Source: Bacillus sp. AFS055030 (GTDB lineage: Bacteria; Bacillota; Bacilli; Bacillales; Bacillaceae_G). From it: DNA of 64,000 nt. Location of the stretch: the NCBI RefSeq assembly GCF_002574545.1, contig NZ_NUGT01000035.1, positions 54,148-118,147 of the forward strand, read 5' to 3'. A program made the position numbers and the translations under genes. Every line of letters starts with the position of its first letter. The first letter of the stretch is position 1. Shown one piece after another: positions 1-9,247 of this stretch. The notes under the pieces are model-generated. The model worked only from the letters and a program-made list of their open reading frames with translations. It was not told the DNA's origin and did no database searches.

Positions 1-1
1 A

Positions 2-718
2 GGTGTAGTAGAAAAAATGTTTATTTTAAAAGATGAACAAAAACAAAAACAATATAAATCACTAATTAACTTTATGGATGAAAAATTAATGGGTACGCTA
101 CAGCAGGCGATCTATTTAATTTCTGAAAGAACAGGATGTACATTAAATGAGCAAATTCATATCGGGTTAACAGACCACTTAATATTTGCGATTAAGCGTA
201 TTCGAGAAGGTTATAATGTTGATAATCCGTTTTTACAGGAAACGAAAGCAATGTATCCAGAGTATTTTAAAATTGCACAAGAAGTAATTGATTTGATAAA
301 TAAAGAAATTGATATAAATTTACCGATTGAAGAAGTAGGGTTTGTAACTCTCCATATCGTTAGTAATTTATCGATGGAAGTTCTATCGGATGTAAATAAG
401 TTCTCTCAGATTATTAAAGATTTAGTAATCTATATAGAAGAATATTTACAAATTGAAATTGATAAAGAAAGTATTCACTATTCAAGATTAGTTCGTCATT
501 TGCGATTTTTAATTGACCGTATTTTTCATGGTAATTCATCTGAAGAGTCACCAGCTTTAGGTATTATCTTAAAAAAAGAATACCCCATCTGCTATGATTT
601 AGCATGGAAAATTTTAAAGTCAATCCAAGCTTCATTAAATAAAAAAGCAAGTGAAGCCGAAGTAATCTACTTAACCTTACACTTAGAACGACTTGTTCAA
701 AGTAAAATTAAAAAATAA
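2..718 (+). CDS. glcT: Transcription antiterminator GlcT (5'-truncated by window edge)
   Basis: BglG/SacY-family antiterminator of the glucose PTS operon. The reading frame is open to the left edge, so an ATG at 17 is internal. About 238 residues are visible, against roughly 285 for the family. Most of the N-terminal RNA-binding CAT domain is missing, while both PTS regulation domains are present. PRD1 shows LTDHLIFAIKR and VTLHI; PRD2 shows SRLVRHLRFLIDR and LTLHLERL, the histidine-bearing signatures phosphorylated by EIIGlc or HPr. Known role: when glucose is transported, unphosphorylated GlcT binds the RAT element of the ptsG leader and prevents termination. That leader lies immediately downstream at 871-985, which supports the assignment. 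Confidence 0.93.
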   Translation, partial: GVVEKMFILKDEQKQKQYKSLINFMDEKLMGTLQQAIYLISERTGCTLNEQIHIGLTDHLIFAIKRIREGYNVDNPFLQETKAMYPEYFKIAQEVIDLINKEIDINLPIEEVGFVTLHIVSNLSMEVLSDVNKFSQIIKDLVIYIEEYLQIEIDKESIHYSRLVRHLRFLIDRIFHGNSSEESPALGIILKKEYPICYDLAWKILKSIQASLNKKASEAEVIYLTLHLERLVQSKIKK

Positions 719-724
719 TTCAAT

Positions 725-757
725 AAGCCTAAACAACAATTTAGCGCTTTTTTTAAC
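725..757 (+). terminator. Terminator after glcT
   Basis: A short hairpin, AAGCCTAAA against TTTAGCGCTT with one bulge, is followed by a T-run. It separates glcT from the ptsG promoter. Confidence 0.55.
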
Positions 758-795
758 ATAGTAAAAAAATATTAAAAATTGATAGGTTTTTTGAC

Positions 796-837
796 TTGAT
801 ATTTTTAAAATCTATAGATATAATGAAAGCGAAATCA
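796..837 (+). promoter_or_regulatory. ptsG promoter with overlapping cre-like site
   Basis: A near-perfect sigma-A promoter: TTGATA at 796-801, a 17-nt spacer and TATAAT at 819-824, giving an expected start near 831. The 15-mer at 823-837 (ATGAAAGCGAAATCA) fits the degenerate CcpA cre consensus WTGNAANCGNWNNCA and overlaps the start site. Promoter elements are seen directly; CcpA binding is inference. Confidence 0.7.
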
Positions 838-870
838 TATTAAAACATAATTGAATAGAGTACACATTAT

Positions 871-985
871 ACGTGTTACTGATTCGATCAGGCATGAGTT
901 GAAAAAATGTGAATTATTATACTTGGGTAGGGGAAACTATATCCAGGATTCAATAATCTCATTTTTTCTGCTCATGCCTTTTTTG
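871..985 (+). promoter_or_regulatory. GlcT-responsive RAT element and leader terminator of ptsG
   Basis: The leader contains a RAT-type segment starting ACGTGTTACTGATTCGATCA (871-890), closely resembling the B. subtilis ptsG RAT as I recall it. It runs into the 5' arm of a terminator: AGGCATGAG (890-898) pairs with CTCATGCCT (971-979), followed by a T-rich tail. The inner arms GAAAAAATG and CATTTTTTC extend the stem. RAT folding and terminator folding share AGGCATGAG, so they are mutually exclusive. This is the expected switch for GlcT-mediated antitermination. Confidence 0.88.
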
Positions 986-1007
986 TTTGGATAAAAGGAG
1001 GAAAACA

Positions 1008-3059
1008 ATGTTTAAGAAGATCTTTGGAGTTTTACAAAAAGTTGGTAAAGCGCTTATGCTTCCTGTTGCAATTTTGCCAGCTGCCGGATTGTTACTTGCA
1101 TTTGGTAATGCATTTCAAAATCCACAAACATTAAAGTATTTACCGTTTCTTGATGCACAATGGTTCCAACTAGTAGCAAAAGTTATGGAACAATCAGGTG
1201 ACATCATTTTTGGTAATTTGGCATTATTATTTGCAGTAGGTGTTGCCGTTGGTTTAGCAGGAGGAGAAGGTGTTGCAGGTTTAGCAGCAATCGTCGGATT
1301 CCTAATTATGAATAAAACAATGAGTGTGTTCAAAGATGTTGGACATTATGTTGTTTTAGATAAAGCATTAAATATTGCTAAATTTGATGATCCATCATTT
1401 GCGTTTGTATTAGGTATACCTACATTACAAACAGGTGTATTTGGTGGTATTATCGTCGGTATTTTAGCTGCATGGGCTTACAATAAATTCTTTGAAATTG
1501 ATTTACCATCATACTTAGGTTTCTTTGCAGGTAAACGATTTGTACCAATTGCTACTGCAGCGTTTTCAGTATTACTTGGTATTTTAATGTGCTTTATTTG
1601 GCCACCAATTCAGCACGGTTTAAACACATTTTCACATAATATGATTGATGCGAACTTAACATTATCGGCATTTATTTTTGGTGTTATTGAGCGTTCATTA
1701 ATTCCATTTGGTTTACATCATATTTTCTATGCACCTTTCTGGTTTGAGTTTGGTTCATATACTGATAAAACTGGTTTGGTTGTACACGGGGATCAAAAAA
1801 TCTTCTTCGCTCAATTAAAAGACGGAGTAAAATTAACTGCTGGTACATTCATGGTAGGTAAATTCCCATTCATGATGTTTGGTCTACCTGCTGCTGCATT
1901 AGCTATGTATCATGAAGCAAAACCTGAAAATAAAAAAATCGCTGGTGGTATTTTAGCATCAGCAGCGTTAACTTCATTCTTAACAGGTATTACAGAGCCA
2001 ATTGAATTCTCATTCTTATTTGTTGCTCCAGTACTATTTGGAATACACGCAATCTTCGCTGGTTTATCATTTATGATCATGCAATTATTAAATGTTAAAA
2101 TTGGTATGACGTTCTCTGGTGGTTTAATCGACTTCTTATTATTCGGTGTTTTACCGAATAGAACTGGCTGGTGGTGGGTAATCATCGTCGGTTTAGTATT
2201 AGCAGTGATTTACTACTTCGGTTTTAGATTTGCTATTAGAAAATGGAATTTAAAAACGCCAGGTCGTGAAGATGCAATCGCTGAAGATACTACAAGTAAT
2301 ACGCCAGCTAATGAATTACCATATGAAATTTTACAAGCTTTAGGTGGAAAAAGTAATATTTCTTCATTAGATGCATGTATCACACGATTACGAGTACAAG
2401 TTAATTCAAAAGACGAAGTAAATAAAGATCGCTTAAAAGCATTAGGTGCCGCTGGAGTTCTTGAGGTTGGAAATAATATTCAAGCAATCTTTGGACCTAA
2501 ATCAGATACATTAAAATCACAAATTAAAGACATTATGACTGGAAAAACACCGGTTGTTAGTCAAGAGGCACATAAAGAAACAGCATCAGCAGTAGATACT
2601 GCGATTGAAGAGGCGATTATTAATCCAATTGAAGGAGAAATCATCCCAATTACAGAAGTACCAGACCAGGTATTTTCTGGAAAAATGATGGGTGATGGAT
2701 TTGCGATTATTCCTTCAGAAGGTACAGTTGTATCTCCTGTAGATGGGGAAATTGTAAATGTATTCCCAACAAAACATGCGATTGGTATTTTATCAAATGG
2801 TGGAAAAGAAATTTTAATTCATATCGGAATCGATACTGTAAAACTAAACGGTGAAGGCTTTGAAGTACTGGTATCACAAGGTGAGAAAGTAACTAAAGGT
2901 CAACAATTAGTTAAAATTGATTTACACTTTATTCGTGAAAATGCACCGTCTACAATTACACCAGTTGTATTTACAAATTTAAGTGAAGGACAACAAGTTG
3001 TAATCGAAAAACCAGGTAAGCAATCAAAAGGTGAAGTAGGCATCATTAAGATTAAATAA
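1008..3059 (+). CDS. ptsG: PTS glucose-specific enzyme EIICBA
   Basis: Imports and phosphorylates glucose at the membrane, using phosphate relayed from HPr. The 683-residue protein has the EIIC-EIIB-EIIA order of Bacillus PtsG (about 699 aa). The membrane-spanning EIIC domain covers about the first 410 residues. The EIIB phosphocysteine is Cys457 in [14 protein letters not shown] carries His605 in [10 protein letters not shown]. The ATG at 1008 is preferred over the TTG at 987 because AAAGGAGG lies 6 nt upstream of it. First gene of ptsGHI, controlled by the GlcT/RAT switch just upstream. A hairpin at 3092-3130 separates it from ptsH. Confidence 0.97.
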   Translation: MFKKIFGVLQKVGKALMLPVAILPAAGLLLAFGNAFQNPQTLKYLPFLDAQWFQLVAKVMEQSGDIIFGNLALLFAVGVAVGLAGGEGVAGLAAIVGFLIMNKTMSVFKDVGHYVVLDKALNIAKFDDPSFAFVLGIPTLQTGVFGGIIVGILAAWAYNKFFEIDLPSYLGFFAGKRFVPIATAAFSVLLGILMCFIWPPIQHGLNTFSHNMIDANLTLSAFIFGVIERSLIPFGLHHIFYAPFWFEFGSYTDKTGLVVHGDQKIFFAQLKDGVKLTAGTFMVGKFPFMMFGLPAAALAMYHEAKPENKKIAGGILASAALTSFLTGITEPIEFSFLFVAPVLFGIHAIFAGLSFMIMQLLNVKIGMTFSGGLIDFLLFGVLPNRTGWWWVIIVGLVLAVIYYFGFRFAIRKWNLKTPGREDAIAEDTTSNTPANELPYEILQALGGKSNISSLDACITRLRVQVNSKDEVNKDRLKALGAAGVLEVGNNIQAIFGPKSDTLKSQIKDIMTGKTPVVSQEAHKETASAVDTAIEEAIINPIEGEIIPITEVPDQVFSGKMMGDGFAIIPSEGTVVSPVDGEIVNVFPTKHAIGILSNGGKEILIHIGIDTVKLNGEGFEVLVSQGEKVTKGQQLVKIDLHFIRENAPSTITPVVFTNLSEGQQVVIEKPGKQSKGEVGIIKIK

Positions 3060-3091
3060 ATCTAATTAAATAGACGAAAAATGTTTGATTT

Positions 3092-3130
3092 TAAAAGGGG
3101 TAGTATAGTTGACACTATGCACCCCTTTTA
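3092..3130 (+). terminator. Intercistronic hairpin between ptsG and ptsH
   Basis: TAAAAGGGGT (3092-3101) pairs perfectly with ACCCCTTTTA (3121-3130), with further ATAG/CTAT pairing inside. There is no long T-run, so it may be a partial terminator or RNA-processing/stability element uncoupling ptsG from ptsHI. Confidence 0.6.
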
Positions 3131-3201
3131 ATAGAATATTTAGAGTAGGCCAAACGTCTATACCAAAAATGTAGATTTAATCACAAAGGAGATAAATTAT
3201 T

Positions 3202-3465
3202 ATGGAAAAAACTTTTAAAGTAACAGCTGATTCTGGAATCCACGCTCGTCCAGCAACATTATTAGTAAATGTAGCAGGTAAATTTAATTCAGATATCAAT
3301 CTTGAGTATAATGGTAAAACAGTTAACTTAAAATCAATCATGGGTGTAATGTCTTTAGGAATTCAACAAGGAACTGAGATCAAAATTACTGCTAACGGTG
3401 AAGATGCAGATCAAGCACTTGCTGCAATCGAAGATACAATGAAAAAAGAAGGATTAGGCGAATAA
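3202..3465 (+). CDS. ptsH: Phosphocarrier protein HPr
   Basis: Small cytosolic PTS phosphocarrier of 87 residues. His14, in GIHARPAT, accepts phosphate from enzyme I. Ser45, in [11 protein letters not shown], is the HPr kinase/phosphorylase site that in Firmicutes creates the CcpA co-repressor. Strong Shine-Dalgarno AAAGGAG lies upstream. The stop codon overlaps the ptsI start (TAATG), indicating translational coupling. Confidence 0.98.
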   Translation: MEKTFKVTADSGIHARPATLLVNVAGKFNSDINLEYNGKTVNLKSIMGVMSLGIQQGTEIKITANGEDADQALAAIEDTMKKEGLGE

Positions 3466-5174
3466 TGTCTTTACATATTAAAGGTATTGCCGCTTCTAGT
3501 GGAATTGCGATTGCAAAAGCATTTCGTTTAGAAAATCCTGAATTAAACATTGTTAAAAAGCAAATTTCAGATATTGATGCTGAAATAGCTAAACTTGACA
3601 ATGCCATTCAAGTTTCTAACACTGAATTAGAAAAAATTCGTGATCATGCGAATGCTGAACTTGGTGAAGATAAAGCTGCAATCTTTTCTGCGCACATCTT
3701 AGTTTTAAATGATCCAGAGCTAGTTAACCCAGTTAAAGATAAAATTAAGTCTGAAAGTGTCAACGCTGATTTTGCTATGAATGAAGTTGCTTCAATGTTC
3801 GTTCAAATGTTTGAAAGCATGGATAATGAATATATGAAGGAACGTGCTGCAGATATCCGCGATGTTACGAAACGTGTAATGGCGCATCTTTTAGGTGTTA
3901 CAATTTCTAACCCTGCAAATATTACTGAGGAAGTTATTATTATTGCAGAAGATTTAACACCATCTGATACAGCACAATTAAATCGTAAATATGCGTTAGG
4001 TTTTACTACTGATATTGGTGGTCGTACTTCTCACTCAGCGATTATGGCTCGTTCTCTTGAAATTCCTGCTGTTGTAGGGACAAAAGAAGTGACAGGTAAA
4101 ATCGAAAATGGCGTAATGGTCATTGTAGATGGATTAGATGGCCATGTAATAGTAGATCCTTCTAATGAAGAATTAGAAGAGTATAAAGCTAAAAAAGAAA
4201 AATTCGAGCTTCAAAAAATTGAATGGGCTAAACTGAAAAATGAACCAACTGTAACGAAAGATGGACATCATGTTGAGTTAGTAGCTAATATTGGTACACC
4301 AAATGATGTAGAAGGCGTTATCAATAATGGTGGTGAAGGTGTAGGTCTTTACCGTACTGAGTTCCTATATATGGGACGCGATAACTTCCCATCAGAAGAA
4401 GAGCAGTTTGAATCATACAAATCAGTTCTTGAAAGTATGGGTGATAAGCCGGTAGTAGTAAGAACACTAGATATCGGTGGAGATAAAGAATTATCTTATT
4501 TACACTTACCAAAAGAAATGAATCCATTCTTAGGATACCGAGCGATTCGTTTATGTTTAGATCAAAAGGACATATTCCGTACTCAATTACGTGCATTACT
4601 TCGTGCTAGTGTATATGGTAATTTGAAAATTATGTTCCCAATGATTGCAACTTTAGATGAGTTCAGAGCTGCAAAAGCTGTTTTATTAGAAGAAAAAGAA
4701 CAATTAGTAAAAGAAAATGTTCAAGTTTCAGACAATATTGAAATTGGTATGATGGTAGAGATTCCTGCTTCTGCTGTTCTAGCAGATGTATTTGCTAAGG
4801 AAGTTGACTTCTTTAGTATCGGGACAAACGATTTAATCCAATATACAATGGCTGCTGATCGAATGAATGAACAAGTTTCATATTTATATCAACCATATAA
4901 CCCATCTATTTTAAGATTAGTTAAAATGGTAATCGATGCTGCAAACAAAGAAGGTAAATGGGCTGGAATGTGTGGAGAGATGGCTGGAGATGCATTAGCT
5001 ATTCCTTTACTTGTAGGATTAGGCTTACACGAATTCTCTATGAGTGCTACTTCTATCCTACCTGCTCGTAGTCAAATGGCTAAACTTTCTAAAGCTGAGA
5101 TGGAATTATTAGCACAAAAAGCTTTATCTATGTCTACAGCTGAAGAAGTTGTTAATTTAGTAAATAGCATTTAA
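3465..5174 (+). CDS. ptsI: PTS enzyme I (phosphoenolpyruvate-protein phosphotransferase)
   Basis: Transfers phosphate from PEP to HPr in the first step of all PTS transport. The 569-residue length matches the family. The N-terminal phosphohistidine domain has the active-site His190 in [12 protein letters not shown]. The C-terminal PEP-binding TIM barrel shows LYRTEFLYM and the catalytic cysteine in [10 protein letters not shown]. The start overlaps the ptsH stop by one base. A strong terminator follows, ending the operon. Confidence 0.98.
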   Translation: MSLHIKGIAASSGIAIAKAFRLENPELNIVKKQISDIDAEIAKLDNAIQVSNTELEKIRDHANAELGEDKAAIFSAHILVLNDPELVNPVKDKIKSESVNADFAMNEVASMFVQMFESMDNEYMKERAADIRDVTKRVMAHLLGVTISNPANITEEVIIIAEDLTPSDTAQLNRKYALGFTTDIGGRTSHSAIMARSLEIPAVVGTKEVTGKIENGVMVIVDGLDGHVIVDPSNEELEEYKAKKEKFELQKIEWAKLKNEPTVTKDGHHVELVANIGTPNDVEGVINNGGEGVGLYRTEFLYMGRDNFPSEEEQFESYKSVLESMGDKPVVVRTLDIGGDKELSYLHLPKEMNPFLGYRAIRLCLDQKDIFRTQLRALLRASVYGNLKIMFPMIATLDEFRAAKAVLLEEKEQLVKENVQVSDNIEIGMMVEIPASAVLADVFAKEVDFFSIGTNDLIQYTMAADRMNEQVSYLYQPYNPSILRLVKMVIDAANKEGKWAGMCGEMAGDALAIPLLVGLGLHEFSMSATSILPARSQMAKLSKAEMELLAQKALSMSTAEEVVNLVNSI

Positions 5175-5178
5175 TTTA

Positions 5179-5209
5179 AAACAACAGGGAAACCTGTTGT
5201 TTTATTTTT
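5179..5209 (+). terminator. Terminator of ptsGHI
   Basis: Perfect hairpin ACAACAGG-GAAA-CCTGTTGT at about 5181-5200, followed by TTTATTTTT. Confidence 0.85.
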
Positions 5210-5246
5210 AAGATTATATTTGATTCTGAATAAAAAACGCCTACTG

Positions 5247-5293
5247 TTGACAAATTCACTTCTTTAATTTAGTGTATGTTTAAATTATTAAAC
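5247..5293 (+). promoter_or_regulatory. Promoter and candidate operator of the ArsR-type gene
   Basis: TTGACA at 5247-5252 stands 17 nt before a weak -10 (TAGTGT). Just downstream lies the perfect inverted repeat GTTTAA-ATTA-TTAAAC (5278-5293), positioned at the start region where an autorepressing ArsR-family protein would bind. Operator function is inference. Confidence 0.5.
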
Positions 5294-5333
5294 GAATAAG
5301 ATTATTTTTGGATAATAAAAGTAGGTGGAAGAT

Positions 5334-5633
5334 TTGAGTAAAGAAGCAGTTGAAGTATTTAGAGAATGTATTCCGTTGTTCCAAGCGTTAAGCGATCCTT
5401 ACAGACAGGATATCATTTTAATGTTGTCAGAAGGTGAAGCGCTAACTGTTAATGAAATTACAGAAAAAACTTCATTATCTAGACCCGCTATATCGCACCA
5501 TTTAAAGATATTACGTGATAATCATTTAGTACAAATTGAGCAAAAAGGTACTCATAGATACTATTCATTAGCAATTGATTCTTCTTTAGAATTACTTAAG
5601 AAATTAATCATTACTGTTGAACAACATTGTTAA
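5334..5633 (+). CDS. ArsR/SmtB-family HTH transcriptional regulator
   Basis: A 99-residue winged-helix regulator. The DNA-recognition region is LTVNEITEKTSLSRPAISHHLKIL in two short parts (LTVNEITEKTS and LSRPAISHHLKIL), followed by the wing QKGTHRYYSL. I chose TTG at 5334, which has AGGTGG 5 nt upstream, over the GTG at 5325, which overlaps that Shine-Dalgarno. No classical CxC metal motif is visible; cysteines occur only near the N-terminus (RECIPLF) and at the extreme C-terminus (EQHC). A thiol or non-metal signal is therefore as likely as a metal. It is monocistronic and its target is unknown beyond the palindrome in its own promoter. Confidence 0.88.
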   Translation: MSKEAVEVFRECIPLFQALSDPYRQDIILMLSEGEALTVNEITEKTSLSRPAISHHLKILRDNHLVQIEQKGTHRYYSLAIDSSLELLKKLIITVEQHC

Positions 5634-5650
5634 TGAAACTTAAATGACAT

Positions 5651-5690
5651 AAAAGGGACTCCGACTTTTGTCAGAATCCCTTTTCATTTT
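5651..5690. terminator. Bidirectional terminator between ArsR gene and nitroreductase
   Basis: AAAAGGGA (5651-5658) pairs with TCCCTTTT (5677-5684), extended by G-U-containing pairs inside. T-rich on the plus strand and A-rich before it, so it can serve both convergent genes. Confidence 0.75.
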
Positions 5691-5694
5691 AAGA

Positions 5695-6309
5695 TTAAAT
5701 CCAAATCGACATTTCTTTTGCAGAAAAACGTGTTGTATGATGTCCAGGTACCTTTTCTTTACCAATGGCAATCAACATCGTTGGAATATAGCGATCATCT
5801 GTTAAGAAATTTTCTTTAAATGCTTGTTCATTAAATCCACCGATTGCACAAGTATTCCAACCTTTTGCAGAAGCAGCCATTATTAATTGCATAGCAGCAA
5901 GAGATGAATTCAAGATTCCTTGTTCACGATTGCGTTGCTCTGTTGCATACGCATTTTCAACGTTTGCTTTTAATTTGTCTTTTGCTTCTTGGGTCATATA
6001 ACCAGCTTCAACTGCAGGTCCAAAAACTAAGTCAACATTTTTGGCTGATTGTGTATCGGCCAATACAGCAATTACACAAGAAGCATCTTTGATCTGGCCT
6101 TGGTTATATGCAACAGGTAATAATTTACCTTGCGCATTCTCACCATGGAATACAACGAATTTCCAATGTTGTAAATTCCAAGCAGATGGTGCAGTCATTG
6201 CAGCATCAAGAAGTTCAGTAATTTCGCTACTACTGATTTCAGTAGATGAATCGAATACTCTAGTAGAGTTTCGTTCTTTAATCATTTCAAAAAATTGTTC
6301 ATTTTTCAT
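5695..6309 (-). CDS. NAD(P)H nitroreductase family protein
   Basis: FMN-dependent nitroreductase-fold oxidoreductase of 204 residues, close in length and motifs to the YodC/YdgI group of B. subtilis. The N-terminus has the FMN-contacting pattern RNSTRVFD, then MTAPSAWNLQHWKFVVF. The centre carries NSSLAAMQLIMAASAKGWNTC, here split as NSSLAAMQLIM and AKGWNTCAIGGF. The ATG at 6309 follows a good Shine-Dalgarno (GGAGGTATTTTC). The natural substrate cannot be told from sequence; quinone or nitroaromatic reduction is typical of the family. Confidence 0.9.
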   Translation of the reverse strand: MKNEQFFEMIKERNSTRVFDSSTEISSSEITELLDAAMTAPSAWNLQHWKFVVFHGENAQGKLLPVAYNQGQIKDASCVIAVLADTQSAKNVDLVFGPAVEAGYMTQEAKDKLKANVENAYATEQRNREQGILNSSLAAMQLIMAASAKGWNTCAIGGFNEQAFKENFLTDDRYIPTMLIAIGKEKVPGHHTTRFSAKEMSIWI

Positions 6310-6524
6310 ATGAAAATACCTCCAAAAATTAGGTGAATTAGATACATTTTTATGTACTTATTTAATATAGAAAAGTTCCATTATTAGAGTCAACAAATTA
6401 GTATTGAAATAAACTAAATATAATTTTGAAATAATATTTAGTTTACTTAGTTAGCTCAATCTTTTTAATTAGTTATTTTTATGGTAATTTTATATGTGGA
6501 TATTCAATGAGGGGTGTGGAAAAA

Positions 6525-7424
6525 ATGGGAGCAATTAGTTTAAAAGATTTGCAAATTGGATTTATCGGTATTGGTGTTATGGGTAAAAGTATGGCAAAGC
6601 ATTTAATCAATGCAGGTGCGAAATTACATATTTATAACCGTACAAAAGAAAAAGCAAGTGAGTTAATTGATTTAGGGGCAATTTGGTATGATACACCGAA
6701 AGAATTAGCTCCAAATTGTCAGGTAATTTGTACGATGGTCGGCTATCCAAGTGATTTAGAAGAAGTATATTTTGGCGAAAATGGGATCATCCAATCGGCT
6801 TCAAAGGGGACTACATTTATCGACTTTACAACTTCAACACCAACTTTAGCCAAAAAAATTGATGAGCATACAAAGTTATTAGGTATGTCATCATTAGATG
6901 CACCTGTGTCAGGTGGGGATTTAGGTGCAAGAGAAGCTAGATTAGCGATTATGGTTGGAGGAGAAGAAGAAACTTTTCATAAAATGACCAGCTTATTTGA
7001 TGTTTTAGGAAAAAATATTGCTTATCATGGAAATGCTGGTAGTGGGCAGCATGTAAAAATGTGTAATCAAATTGCAATAGCTTCTGGTATGTTAGGCGTT
7101 TGTGAAGCACTTGCATATGCTTCAAAAGCTGGATTAGACGGTGAAAAAGTATTAGGAAGTATTTCTACTGGTGCAGCAGGTAGTTGGTCATTATCTAATC
7201 TAGCACCTCGTGTTTTAAAAGGTGATTTCGAACCAGGATTTTATATTAAACATTTTATAAAAGATATGGGAATCGCAATTGAAGAGGCAGAGAAGATGGA
7301 ATTAAATCTACCAGGACTTTTACTTGCAAAAAAATGCTATGACGAACTGTCTAAAAATGGATTAGATGAAAAAGGAACGCAAGCACTTTATACTTTATAC
7401 GATCCGTCTCACCACATTCAATAA
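6525..7424 (+). CDS. ykwC: Beta-hydroxyacid dehydrogenase YkwC (HIBADH family)
   Basis: NAD(P)-dependent beta-hydroxyacid dehydrogenase of 299 residues. The Rossmann motif GFIGIGVMGKSM lies near the N-terminus, then the substrate loop DAPVSGGDLGA and the helix GSGQHVKMCNQIA, whose lysine is the family's catalytic base. The protein reads through closely like B. subtilis YkwC, including the end LPGLLLAKKCYDEL. Start ATG 6525 is chosen because GAGGGG lies about 10 nt upstream; the ORF can be extended to an ATG at 6507 with no better site. The substrate is not known in this family branch. Confidence 0.92.
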   Translation: MGAISLKDLQIGFIGIGVMGKSMAKHLINAGAKLHIYNRTKEKASELIDLGAIWYDTPKELAPNCQVICTMVGYPSDLEEVYFGENGIIQSASKGTTFIDFTTSTPTLAKKIDEHTKLLGMSSLDAPVSGGDLGAREARLAIMVGGEEETFHKMTSLFDVLGKNIAYHGNAGSGQHVKMCNQIAIASGMLGVCEALAYASKAGLDGEKVLGSISTGAAGSWSLSNLAPRVLKGDFEPGFYIKHFIKDMGIAIEEAEKMELNLPGLLLAKKCYDELSKNGLDEKGTQALYTLYDPSHHIQ

Positions 7425-7446
7425 TATAATGAATAGAGGTTAACAA

Positions 7447-7896
7447 GTGCAGAATTTTCAACTTGCAAAGTTTTATCAACGATTAAGTGCGTTTTTAATC
7501 GATACGTTTATTATTTCAGTAGCGTATGGGATCATTATCGCGATTATTACGATGAATCCTGAGAAGATATTAAGTCGTTTTAATTCTACATCAGGAAACT
7601 CAACGGTCGATTTAATCGTTATTTCAATTATAATGATCATATTATTTGTAGTTGTTCCAAAATTTAATAAAGGAATGACATTTGGTCAAAGATTTTTAGC
7701 TATTAAAATGATAAAAGATAACTATGAAGAAACGACAATGATCTTATTTTTCATTCGTTTTATTTTTCTCGCAGCTATATCAGTTTTATTTTTAGGTGTA
7801 CCATTAATTGTTAATGTCTATTTAATGCTATTTAGAAAAGATCATAAAACCATTCAGGACTTGTTATTCAAAACAAGCGTAATACAAGCTAGATAA
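7447..7896 (+). CDS. RDD family membrane protein
   Basis: A 149-residue integral membrane protein. The N-terminus FYQRLSAFLIDTFIIS contains the Arg...Asp signature of the RDD family, and there are three or four hydrophobic helices (around residues 12-35, 56-75, 95-125). FNKGMTFGQRFLAIKMI is the usual middle segment. GTG start with AGAGG 6 nt upstream, 22 bp after ykwC, so probably cotranscribed. RDD proteins are mostly uncharacterised; some are linked to cation transport. No specific role can be assigned. Confidence 0.88.
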   Translation: MQNFQLAKFYQRLSAFLIDTFIISVAYGIIIAIITMNPEKILSRFNSTSGNSTVDLIVISIIMIILFVVVPKFNKGMTFGQRFLAIKMIKDNYEETTMILFFIRFIFLAAISVLFLGVPLIVNVYLMLFRKDHKTIQDLLFKTSVIQAR

Positions 7897-7938
7897 AAAA
7901 AGCAGGGGAAGATTTGTAATTCTTCCCCTGCTTTTTTT
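7895..7938. terminator. Bidirectional terminator between RDD gene and patA
   Basis: Long perfect stem AAAAAAAGCAGGGGAAGA with TCTTCCCCTGCTTTTTTT, loop about 8 nt. It serves the convergent RDD and patA genes. Confidence 0.95.
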
Positions 7939-9097
7939 AATTTCTAAGACTCGTTACAAACTCTTCTAATCGATCACATGCAATTTCTAATTCTTTCATT
8001 GAATAAGCGTAAGATAATCGAATAGATGAATCTCCATATTCAGAAAAAGCTTCTCCAGGAATAACCGCTAGATTATGTTTTTCTACTAGATTTAGTGCAA
8101 ATTCCATAGAAGGCATGTTGAATTCTTTAATTGATGGGAATAAATAAAATGCACCTTCTGGCTTAATACAAGGTAGCCCCATCATCTCTAATCGATTAAT
8201 CATATAATTACGTCTTATTTTATATTCCTTAGCCATTTCCATTGGTGAATCAATACAATCAGTTAAAGCTGCAATTGCTGCATATTGAGATATTGATGTA
8301 GCGCATGATACATTATACTGATGTACTTTTAAGATTTCTTGTGCTAAGTAAGCAGGTGCATAGATAAATCCAATTCTCCAACCAGTCATAGAGTGAGATT
8401 TACTAAGACCGTTTATGACAATTGTTTTTTCTCTCATTCCAGGGTAACTTGCAATTGATGTATGAGTAGAATCATATGTCAGTTCACTATATATTTCGTC
8501 TGATAAAATGAACAAATCTTTCTGAGATAAATAGTTAGCTAAATTCTCAAGTTCCTCTTTCGTTAATGTGACGCCTGTTGGGTTATTTGGATAAGGTAAA
8601 ACAATACAACGTGTTTTTTCAGTAATATGTTCTTCCAATAATTCAGGTGTAATTTTAAAACCACTATTAGATGTATCTACAAAGACTGGAGTTGCCCCAC
8701 ATGTTTGAATAATAGGTGCATAGCCAGGGTAGATTGGTGCAGGTAAAATAACCTCACATTCTTCGTTAAGGATTGTTCTAAATGTAACATCAAGTGCCTG
8801 ACTAGCCCCTACAGTAACGATTACTTCATTTGTTGGATCATATGATAGCGAATATTTTTGCTTTAAAAAGTTAGAAGCAGCATTTCTAAGTGCTGGCAGT
8901 CCTGCATTAGGAGTATAGACTGTATGATTTTGATTAATTGCAGAAATAGCAGCTTCTTTAATAGGCGCTGGAGTTGGAAAATCAGGTTGGCCTAATGTTA
9001 ATGCAATAACATTATCATATTTTTCAATTTTTTGGGCAAATTTTCTAATACCAGAGATTTGTATTTCTTTTACACTTTCGTTTATAAATCGGTTCAT
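7937..9097 (-). CDS. patA: N-acetyl-LL-diaminopimelate aminotransferase PatA
   Basis: PLP-dependent class I aminotransferase, 386 residues. It aligns end to end with B. subtilis PatA from recalled sequence (393 aa). Markers are ISGIRKF at the N-terminus, NNPTGVTLTKEEL, LSDEIYSELTYD, and the PLP lysine in NGLSKSHSMTGWR. PatA converts N-acetyl-2-amino-6-ketopimelate to N-acetyl-LL-DAP, acting between DapH and DapL, both encoded further along this window. It supplies meso-DAP for peptidoglycan and lysine. Related class I aminotransferases are hard to separate by motif alone, but the locus context supports PatA. Confidence 0.88.
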   Translation of the reverse strand: MNRFINESVKEIQISGIRKFAQKIEKYDNVIALTLGQPDFPTPAPIKEAAISAINQNHTVYTPNAGLPALRNAASNFLKQKYSLSYDPTNEVIVTVGASQALDVTFRTILNEECEVILPAPIYPGYAPIIQTCGATPVFVDTSNSGFKITPELLEEHITEKTRCIVLPYPNNPTGVTLTKEELENLANYLSQKDLFILSDEIYSELTYDSTHTSIASYPGMREKTIVINGLSKSHSMTGWRIGFIYAPAYLAQEILKVHQYNVSCATSISQYAAIAALTDCIDSPMEMAKEYKIRRNYMINRLEMMGLPCIKPEGAFYLFPSIKEFNMPSMEFALNLVEKHNLAVIPGEAFSEYGDSSIRLSYAYSMKELEIACDRLEEFVTSLRN

Positions 9098-9247
9098 TTT
9101 AAATCCCTCAACTTATTATTTTTATATGTAAATTAAAATTTTTTAATCGAACTATCAATTCAATGAAATTTCCTTCATTTTACCATATAATAAAAAAAGA
9201 ATTTAGTAGTGAAATAATTTGATTGCCTAAAGAAGGTGTGTAAAAAC

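Noticed and set aside
5904..6313. Frames of 62 and 90 aa on the plus strand
   Set aside because: Antisense to the nitroreductase coding sequence, which has a recognisable family and a good start.
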